Source: Eimeria necatrix
Taxonomy: Eukaryota > Apicomplexa > Conoidasida > Eucoccidiorida > Eimeriidae
Assembly (NCBI RefSeq): GCF_000499385.1
Contig: NW_013654645.1
Span: 1-15,248 of the forward strand
Direction of reading: 5' to 3'
DNA length: 15,248 nt
Positions 9,512 to 15,248 of the stretch are shown one piece after another; position 1 is the first letter of the stretch; the number at the start of each line of letters is the position of its first letter. Under the pieces are notes generated by a model, which was given only the letters and a program-made list of their open reading frames with translations, did no database searches and was not told where the DNA came from. Both the position numbers and the translations under genes were made by a program.

Positions 9512-9613
9512 CCTGAGAGGCGAACCAGCCACATTAGGAATGAAATACAGCTCAAACTCCTACGGGAGGCTGCAGTGGGGAATCTTCTGCAATGAGCGCA
9601 GGCTTAACAGCCA
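9502..9613 (+). pseudogene. Fragment of plastid/bacterial-type 16S (SSU) rRNA
   Basis: The segment follows the conserved 16S region around E. coli positions 275-390. It contains CTGAGAGG, then CCAGCCACAT, then GAAATACAGCTCAAACTCC, then CTCCTACGGGAGGCTGCAG, then GTGGGGAATCTTCTGCAATG, then AGCGCAGGCTTAACAGCCA. CTCCTACGGGAGGC[A/T]GCAG is the near-universal '338' site; here one A is replaced by T. By eye about 75-80% of positions agree with the E. coli gene, with one or two small indels. Similarity stops abruptly on both sides, and no other rRNA block is visible nearby, so this is about 110 bases of an approximately 1.5-kb gene and cannot function as rRNA. Eukaryotic cytosolic 18S lacks this sequence. 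The most natural source is an organelle, the apicoplast if the host is coccidian, inserted into nuclear DNA. A bacterial origin cannot be excluded. Confidence 0.8.
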
Positions 9614-10685
9614 CTGGTTCACCATCAACTACCTTGTTTCGACCAAAGTTCCTTTGGCGTCGAGACATCCCACAGGGCTATGCGTATCACAACGTGTTCA
9701 GCAGTGGTCGTCCTTGAAGAGGCAGACCAGGTACTAGTTTATGTGGGCAGCATTAAACAGCAAAGCAAAAGCAAACGCACTGCCTTGATTGAAAACTTCT
9801 TTTTCTTCGGCCGGCGCGTTCAGGATGTTTGCCGCACAACAGAGAGAAATGGGAGGCCGTGAGCGGCTCAAGAGCTAGCCACATGGCGTTACTGAAGCGC
9901 AAGAAAGGCTAACTCATACAAGAGATGTGCCGGACCTTCTTCCAGAATGGGCAGAGACAATGTAAGCCACACCAAGGAAGACCTGACATAGAAAAATTGC
10001 TTGATCATCTGCCAGCCAAAAGATTGCGCGCTCCCCAGGAGTCATCCCGAACTGCACAGCGCTTTCCTGGTTGCCAGTCGCCAAATCCGCAAGAAGACAC
10101 ACTGCCTGGAAAACGGCTCACCACCCCTTTTAAGCTCATATCAGACTCTTACGACCAAAGCGCAACCGATTAAAATAATATAGGTAAAAGAACGGACTGT
10201 CATTTATCAGCTCATGCCAGCCTGAGAAGCTGAGTGGTTCCTATGTCGTCCTTGAAAAGGAGAAATAATGCAAAATAGCCAAGTGATATTCAAAACCTAT
10301 TCTTCTATTAAGTCCACTATGATGGACTGATCACAAGTTTAGGCGTGATCTACGTCATTAGTCATTAATGGCGAAGGCGTGCCCTCCTTCAACGACGCAA
10401 ACTATTCCTGCGCAGGTCAGTATTCATCAGCGCACGGAGACGCACTGACTTTTATGTATGTTGGTTTCTGCTGCACGAAAATATATGAATACGTCATGGC
10501 TACTGCAAAAAGAAAGAAAAATTGTTCCTGCTCTGCGCAACCACTGATGTCACACAGCATGTTTTGTGCGAAGATAACTTTTGATCCTAATTCTCACTCT
10601 CGCGCCTGATCTTATTCCAAAGAGCTAGATATACCCGCAGCAAGCCGGAAAATGTCTTGCTGACAGAAGTACGTCTAATCCAAGG
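9614..10685. other. No gene recognised
   Basis: Short overlapping frames occur on both strands. I could not extend the rRNA similarity into this part. Small shared phrases, such as GTCGTCCTTGAA near 9709 and 10239, are too short to call a repeat. The frame at 10379-10609 starts at GTG and has no recognisable feature. Confidence 0.4.
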
Positions 10686-10694
10686 TATATAAAG
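10686..10694 (+). promoter_or_regulatory. TATA-like element (TATATAAAG)
   Basis: TATATAAAG is a close match to the eukaryotic TATA-box consensus. It lies about 90 bases upstream of an ATG at 10772 and of the small intron candidate. Such matches also arise by chance in AT-rich DNA, and coccidian promoters often lack TATA boxes. Confidence 0.2.
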
Positions 10695-10787
10695 CCGATA
10701 TGGGCTTTCACGACTGGCCACTTTTTCATAGCGACTGAAGCGCAGATACTTTTACAGGACATCAGGTAATCATGTTTGTGGCGGCAA

Positions 10788-10837
10788 GTGAGTAAGGCTC
10801 ACTAGCTGAAATATTGATTTTCCTTGTTTCTTCTTAG
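10788..10837 (+). other. Candidate 50-bp intron
   Basis: GCAA/GTGAGTAAGG at 10788 is a strong 5' splice-site match. TTTTCCTTGTTTCTTCTTAG, ending at 10837, is an excellent pyrimidine-tract acceptor. A second donor, CAG/GTAATC, at 10766 would give a 72-bp intron. Splicing from the upstream ATG (10772) meets a stop after eight codons, so this would be a 5' untranslated intron or part of a non-coding transcript. Downstream, an ATG at 10852 opens only 31 codons (stop 10945-10947). Confidence 0.2.
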
Positions 10838-11681
10838 AAGACGCATAACATATGCCAAGCATCAAAACGATTGAGGTCACTGAAGACGTTACGTGTATGC
10901 ATTTTCAGTTTATGCAGCTGAAGCAATGCATTTCCCGCTGTCTGTAGATGGATTGACCAGGTGAACAACGCAGTTAAACCTCATGAGCATCAATAGTTCA
11001 AAGTCGTGCAAAGCGCCTGCCTACACCGCCCTGACGTGCAGTTCATTTAAATAAACGTAGAAGCCCCTATAAAGTGTGGGCGGCTTGAAATTTGATGAGG
11101 TGCGGCTAGGCGTACACATGACAACTTTTATTCAGCAGAACGTTTTTCAAATATCATGATATTCGGCACCAGCTGCAGCTGTTTCGGCCCATGTCGATGC
11201 TTGACAGCTCCTGCGTCAGCAAGGTCCAGTGAAGAAATAAAGCAGCCATGCATTTTTGTCTTATAATCATTTCAACATGATGACTTACGAGCTGCACGGA
11301 GGCATAAATTCACACAGTCACGTCCTGGTGGACAACTAACAACTGTGCTTTAGGCGCGGATGATTGAGAACCTGATGCGACACATATAACTCACGTTTTC
11401 TCTTTACGTCCATGCCACCCTGTTTCAGATCTATTAAGTTTCGCAGTTAACATTCTGCCTTTCGCTCCAACTAGAATATTTGAGATAATTCGTCCGTAAC
11501 ACACAAAAGCGGGAAAAATTTTAGGAGGCGCACTGACGGTACACTTTGTTATCAACAAGTGGACACCTACAGGCCATCGGCTAGTGAAGTGTCGAAAATG
11601 AGTTACTTCAGAAGAGCTCACCACCTTTTGCATGCAGTGTCTCGCGCCTTTCTGGCTTATCAAATGCGTTTGTGTCATGCA
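10838..11681. other. No gene recognised
   Basis: Apart from the 31-codon frame at 10852-10947 there are only overlapping frames without support, including a 95-codon minus-strand frame (11391-11678). A TGCATGC word lies at 11629-11635, about 50 bases before the ORF that follows. Confidence 0.35.
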
Positions 11682-11956
11682 GAAGTGCGTCTTGCTCAGA
11701 GCAACCAGAGACCATATTCGAGCAAATTCAGGCCTTTAATTGGAAACAAAGCACGATAGTTCAAGATTATGCATTTCAGGGGGGTTTGCGTCAGTGGGGC
11801 TCTTCTGCTTGCAGTGTAATCCGCGGAATCATCATCAACGTGCCTGCAATGCCCTTGTCAAAGCGTCAAAGCAATTATTGGTTTCCCTTCGAGCGGCGAA
11901 ACAGAGTCAAAGCTGTTGAACATCTGGAACACGTTGGAGGGAAAAAGGTGGAATAG
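11682..11956 (+). CDS. Candidate terminal exon, ~90 codons, ending in a hairpin
   Basis: The open frame ends at a TAG (11954-11956). About 63% of its codons begin with a purine, against about half expected by chance, and the residue mix is protein-like: mixed charged, aromatic and aliphatic, with a basic tail ending in GGKKVE. There is no good ATG. A likely beginning is the 3' splice site GTTTGTGTCATGCAG/AAG at about 11681, or TTGCTCAG/AG slightly downstream, so it would be a last exon. I do not recognise the protein, and I see no upstream partner exon. The stop codon lies inside the left arm of the perfect hairpin at 11945-11993. The antisense strand is also open for part of this stretch, which lowers confidence. 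Confidence 0.25.
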
Positions 11957-11993
11957 CTATGCAAGCATACTGCTTGCATAGCTATTCCACCTT
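11945..11993. repeat. Perfect inverted repeat: 23-bp arms, 3-nt loop
   Basis: Positions 11945-11967 are exactly complementary to 11971-11993, leaving only TAC (11968-11970) between. The arms centre on AATAGCTATGCAAGCA and its complement. All 23 pairs are Watson-Crick. The flanking bases (GGAGGGAAA to the left, CTTCTCT to the right) do not continue the pairing. There is no following T-run of bacterial terminator type. A template-switch event during replication, a structured RNA 3' end, or a library or assembly fold-back artefact are all possible. Confidence 0.97.
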
Positions 11994-13607
11994 CTTCTCT
12001 CCATGAATTTGCCCACAGTTTCTCCTCATTCGTCTGTCAGTGGGTCCATCATAGATTTAGACTTAAATAATGTGCTTGCTGTTTTGCTAGAAGGTAACAG
12101 GTGACTTCAGTTGAGTTTCAGAAAGCACTGTAAGTGCAATCTTGATGCAAACCATTCGCCGACAACTAGCCAGAAGTTTTGAATAGGCGAACGTCCCGTG
12201 CCGCACATGTCATGTGGATTGCATTACATTAAACTAAAAGAATATGGCACCAGATCATGGAAAGAGGGACGCATACGAATTTGGGTTTTCAATATTCATT
12301 CGAATTTACTGGCCTCCAGCAAAGCACGCGCAGTCTCACTAGGGGCAGTACCAAGAATCGAATGAAACAAAGCAAGAATAGGCACGAGCTAGTGAATATA
12401 TCGTAACGCAAATTTTCTCCTCAGCCTCATTCAGGGATTTATTGAGTACTACTTTTACGGTGATACCAAGCTGCGTTAATGCCAATGGCCTAGGTGGCCT
12501 TCATAAGCTTTCCACCTTCACAAATTTATCCAGAATGAAACGTTGAAGCGCGAATTCGCGGATCTAAACCTGCATCGCGCCTAGGTCAAAAAGTTTTCTC
12601 ATGCATGATCGTGAGTTAGTGGAGCTATGAAGAAAACACTGCATGCCAATTTAATTACGCAATCGGCGCAGTTATCCGGGGAAACCCACAAGCATCACAC
12701 ACATCGTAATCAGTCAGGATAAACAATTTCAATGTTTCTGCGTGGAATAGCTTCAGCGTGCATTTTGGCATCGCCACGAGTTCTCCAGCACACTATTCTG
12801 CATCTTAGGCTGGAATCGACAGGCTGAAGTGGCAAACGACACCTGGAAATAGTAGTTGTTCAGCCCCGCAGGTCAGGAGCAGCCTTGTCGTCGTCCGGAA
12901 AATCAGCATATCTTTCGATGGCATTCATCCGTGCTGTGGAGGTATAGTAAAGTCGGCTTTTTACAATTGCTCATCGGCATTGTTGTGCCAGTGTACGTGG
13001 AATGAGACTTATAGTAAAACTCACAAGCTGAGGCAGACACAACGTGGACACCTAAAGGTTTTGCTTCAAAGGTATTTTGCCAAACTGTGCAGGCAAATTC
13101 TTTTGAAATTCACGTTTCTATATCGTGATACAAAGCAACCACTTGTATTTTGGTGTCTCGTGCAATCAGTACACCAGCCCCTCGAGCTTCAAGTTCAAAC
13201 ACACAATCTGAGTTCCGCACGCTAGAAAAACTGTTTTCTATTTCATTGTGAACAATACGCCTTATGATTCTCTGTAAGAACACTGCTGAGCTCTAATTCC
13301 ACTTCGGCAAGCACCCAGGAGGGTGATTAAGCACGTTTAGAGGGACGCAGGGTCGGCAATGTTCCTTATGCATGAAATGCGTGTTTACCACTGCGTCCAA
13401 GTCATGAAGCCATAAATGTTCAGACACATTTGCCAGCAATCGTCGTTCTAGCTTTCCAAAGGCTCTAACAACAATAAAAACCCACGATCTGGAATAAGAA
13501 AACCTAAGACAAACGGCCGTTCAACTAGATACGGAGTTTGTGCACTTTCAAAATTTCCAACTGTTTGGCTGCACCGCAACGCTCCTGGCAGCGTCTTATT
13601 TACAGTT
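11994..13607. other. No gene firmly supported
   Basis: A TGCATGC word lies at 12640-12646, and the 12-bp palindrome CGCGAATTCGCG at 12549-12560. The plus frame at 12980-13225 is Lys/Arg/Gln-rich and helix-like but starts at TTG, has no clear acceptor and shows little codon bias, so I do not call it. The remainder holds only short frames. Confidence 0.35.
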
Positions 13608-13856
13608 TCAACTCTCTTCTACCATTTTGCCAATGTACCTGGCAGCGGGGAAAAAAATCATGATATCACCATTGAATCTTGAGAGGCTGACTTGGTTTGA
13701 ATGTGCATTGCGCGCATCCGCTAGTTCACCAGTTTGCGCCGCACGATTTTCAACCAGCACAGATCTTAATTTGGGGATCGGCCTGTCAACAGACTGGCGA
13801 AAACATTCAATCAAGACCCTTTGCGGTCCTGTGTGACTGGTTTTCGGGTAAAGAGT
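13608..13856 (-). CDS. Candidate coding exon of unknown function
   Basis: The minus-strand frame is open from 13856 down to a TGA at 13608-13610, 82 codons. In the middle part about two thirds of codons begin with a purine. The composition is protein-like: SVDRPIPKLRSVLVENRAA, then Gly/Ala/Asn-rich residues, a short hydrophobic IMIFFPAARYIG, then an acidic end. No good ATG is present. AG dinucleotides after short pyrimidine runs (AAAACCAG, TCACACAG) could be acceptors near 13830-13842, but neither gives the phase needed to follow exon Y of the copy upstream. It may be a separate gene's last exon or a decayed one. The plus strand is also open here (13540-13836) in a different codon register. 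I do not recognise a family. Confidence 0.28.
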   Translation of the reverse strand, partial: TLYPKTSHTGPQRVLIECFRQSVDRPIPKLRSVLVENRAAQTGELADARNAHSNQVSLSRFNGDIMIFFPAARYIGKMVEES

Positions 13857-14185
13857 TCAACGACATAGCTTCGATTTGATGTAAATCAGTTCAGCATCAG
13901 TCAAAGCATTTTTGGATGATAGAGAAAATTCAGCAGCAAAACAGACACAAACCTTAAAACGTGGAGAAGAGGGCTACCGATATTAAACACGACTATTTCT
14001 GAGCTATGCCAAGTGTAATCTACGAATGCCAAACGAATCATTATGCCTGAAACCGCGCATTTCGCTTGGCACATAAAACGCCATGCGGAAAAGCAGCAGC
14101 AGATATCATGGATACCCAGGAAAAGGCAAAGTAAGCCAAAACACCAAGGCCGTGACGTTTTCCTCGAACAGTGGACATCATATAC
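13857..14185. other. No gene recognised; where a left-copy exon Z would be expected
   Basis: If the 829-bp duplication were complete, a copy of exon Z should lie at about 13786-14019. I see no similarity to it. The minus frame running through here from exon Y is Cys/Phe-rich and looks like unspliced read-through rather than coding sequence. Confidence 0.4.
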
Positions 14186-14419
14186 CTTAACCTGCCAACA
14201 GCTCACCAGGAACGCGGCAACAACAGAGCTCCGACCTCGCTCAGTTCTGTAACAGCCGATAAACACAACTGGCTGTATATTCACTCACAGTCTGTGACAA
14301 GCAACAAAGCCTAGCAAGTGATGCTATCCCCGGTGGGCAGACCATAAGGAACCCCATCGCACCGCGCTCACTCTACTTTGAAACCACAGGTCTTGGCCCT
14401 CACCAGTGACGCTTCTCAG
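14186..14419 (-). repeat. 829-bp-spaced direct repeat, left copy
   Basis: The 234 bases match 15015-15248 at a constant offset of 829 with no net indel. Similarity begins abruptly at 14186. On the right it stops only because the second copy leaves the window, so the true unit is longer. By hand count there is one difference over the 48-base X part, six over the 99-base intron and thirteen over the 66-base Y part. Confidence 0.97.
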
Positions 14420-14597
14420 AATGCTCCACGACTCATTTACATGCCTGGATATGCTAGGAAGCCAACGAACAAACGCCTCTTCTTTCTTCTCCAAACATCT
14501 CAATCAGCCTTGTAACGGACTGCAGTCCAGCTGCATGAAGCAAGCGTCTCGCTGCATCTGGCTCAGGGCTACAAAATCCGACTGGCGGATGCATCCA
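14207..14597 (-). pseudogene. Left copy of a tandem gene: exons X and Y, frameshifted, no exon Z
   Basis: Read on the minus strand, exon X runs from about 14597 (after the acceptor-like GTGCATAG; an ATG lies at 14594-14592) to 14372. Its residues look clearly protein-like, with segments such as PEPDAARRLLHAAGLQSVTR, then LIEMFGEE, then WLPSISRHVNESW and SVTGEGQDLWFQSR. The reading frame changes by one base at 14483-14486 inside an A-run of GAAGAAAGAAGAG; both sides read sensibly but in different frames. Exon X ends at AGA/GTGAGC. A 99-base intron with an in-frame stop ends in ATATACAG, and exon Y (14272-14207, 22 codons, PVVFIGCYRTER...VVAAFL) ends at CTG/GTGAGC. No exon Z follows. I infer a truncated, frameshifted duplicate, unless the frameshift is a sequencing error. 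The family is unknown. Confidence 0.5.
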
Positions 14598-14614
14598 CTA
14601 TGCACCTTCACAGC

Positions 14615-15248
14615 CTAATCTGCAAGGTGACATGAACGCAAAAACATATAGACAACAAATGCGCGGTTAGAGGCCCTGCTCCCACTGAATTCTTTATGCA
14701 ACAAAGCATCTATATTCACAGTTCCTGGGAACCTGTAGCCGCCCAGCTTTTTCTTCAGTTCCTCATACTGCAGCTGACTCAGATTGTCGTTTTCTCCCCT
14801 TGCAAATTCCCTCCGATAAAGAGCTAGTATCCTGCTGTCGCGTTCGCGCTGACAAGACACGGGCTAACCACCCACCATATGTTACTAACGCGCACGCCTT
14901 CCTGAAAACGACCAAAAATGTCACGCACTGCCGAGCTTTGCGCACATATTGCGATACTGTTGGTGCTACAATTTAGCATTAAAGTACTTCCTCGATCAAA
15001 CCCTTAGCCTGCCACTTACCCTGCCAACAGCTCACCAGAAACGCGGCGACAACAGACTTTCGAACGCGTTCAGCTCTGTACCAGCCAGCAAACACAACTG
15101 GCTGTATATTCACTCACAGTCTGTGACAGGCAACAAAGCCTAGCAAGTGATGCTGTCCCCCGTGGGCAGACCATGGGGAACCCCATCACACCGCGCTCAC
15201 TCTACTTTGAAACCACAGGTCTTGACCCTCACCAGTGACGCTTCTCAG
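14615..15248 (-). CDS. Right copy of the tandem gene: exons X (partial), Y and Z; unknown function
   Basis: This is a minus-strand gene whose 5' part lies beyond the window. Exon X2 (15248-15201) encodes LRSVTGEGQDLWFQSR and ends at AGA/GTGAGC. The 99-base intron (15200-15102) has an in-frame TGA. Exon Y2 (15101-15036) encodes PVVFAGWYRAER...SVVAAFL and ends at CTG/GTGAGC. The next intron (15035-14849, 187 bases) ends in CGTGTCTTGTCAG. Exon Z (14848-14615) encodes 77 residues and ends in TAG. All junctions are phase 0, and the Y-Z join continues a charged helix-like stretch (VVAAFL + RERDSRILALYRREF). Z goes on with a Lys-rich YEELKKKLGGYRFPG and a hydrophobic FVVYMFL near its end. The product appears soluble and charged; I do not recognise a domain. 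A stronger-looking GTAAGT donor 11 bases past the Y donor would put Z in another frame that soon stops. The splice model is inferred by eye. Confidence 0.45.
15015..15248 (-). repeat. 829-bp-spaced direct repeat, right copy (continues past window)
   Basis: This is the counterpart of 14186-14419. The last 48 bases of the window are 98% identical to the left copy, so the repeat must extend beyond 15248. It is probably a tandem array or segmental duplication covering most of a gene. Confidence 0.97.

Noticed and set aside
9614..9760. Extension of the 16S fragment to the right
   Set aside because: After CAGCCA I could not align further conserved 16S blocks, so the similarity ends near 9613.
12549..12560. 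Perfect palindrome CGCGAATTCGCG
   Set aside because: It is a 12-base palindrome known from structural studies. One such site is plausible by chance and nothing around it suggests function.
13901..14284. 127-codon minus-strand frame beginning VNIQ
   Set aside because: Only its first part (exon Y) is shared with the right copy. After the conserved GTGAGC donor the frame becomes Cys/Phe-rich and the similarity between copies ends, so it is read-through into the intron. It starts at GTG.

Overview
This looks like a gene-poor stretch of eukaryotic nuclear DNA. No prokaryote-style gene or operon is visible, and no open frame starting at ATG exceeds 134 codons. Many of the longer open frames begin only at TTG or GTG. 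CpG is common, dinucleotide and short tandem repeats are present, and the only convincing coding signal is split by GT-AG introns. The palindrome GCATGC occurs about 12 times, where roughly 4 would be expected in random sequence of this length. TGCATGC is a known promoter word in apicomplexan parasites. A short plastid/bacterial-type 16S rRNA piece lies inside non-coding DNA. Together these make a coccidian apicomplexan (Toxoplasma/Sarcocystidae-like) my working guess, with an apicoplast-derived insertion. This is an inference of moderate to low confidence.

Layout. Positions 1-2560 hold three diverged copies of an unrecognised repeat (R1, R2, R3) that continues off the left edge. Positions 2560-7500 are mostly featureless: small direct repeats near 3.5 kb, a diverged 455-bp-spaced repeat at 6.1/6.6 kb, and one weak single-exon ORF at 5.15 kb. 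Positions 7.5-7.9 kb hold a possible first exon with a signal-peptide-like segment, then a TA/TG microsatellite. A tRNA-like relic lies near 8.6 kb. At 9.2-9.6 kb four TGCATGC words lead into the 16S rRNA fragment (about 9502-9613). At 10.7-10.85 kb a TATA-like element precedes a very small intron candidate. A plus-strand ORF (about 11.68-11.96 kb) ends inside a perfect 23-bp-arm hairpin (11945-11993).

The right end (13.6-15.25 kb) is the most gene-like part, read on the minus strand. A segment of at least 234 bp is repeated head-to-tail at an offset of exactly 829 bp. It carries the end of one exon (X), a 99-bp intron and a 22-codon exon (Y). In the right-hand copy, Y can be spliced in phase to a 77-codon terminal exon (Z). 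The left-hand copy has the same X-Y arrangement but a one-base frameshift in X and no recognisable Z, so it reads as a truncated pseudogene of a tandemly duplicated family. I do not recognise the protein. Another coding-like minus-strand ORF (13608-13856) lies further downstream.

No genes here form a known pathway, and no function is assigned to any predicted protein. All splice models come from reading the sequence by eye and are unverified.
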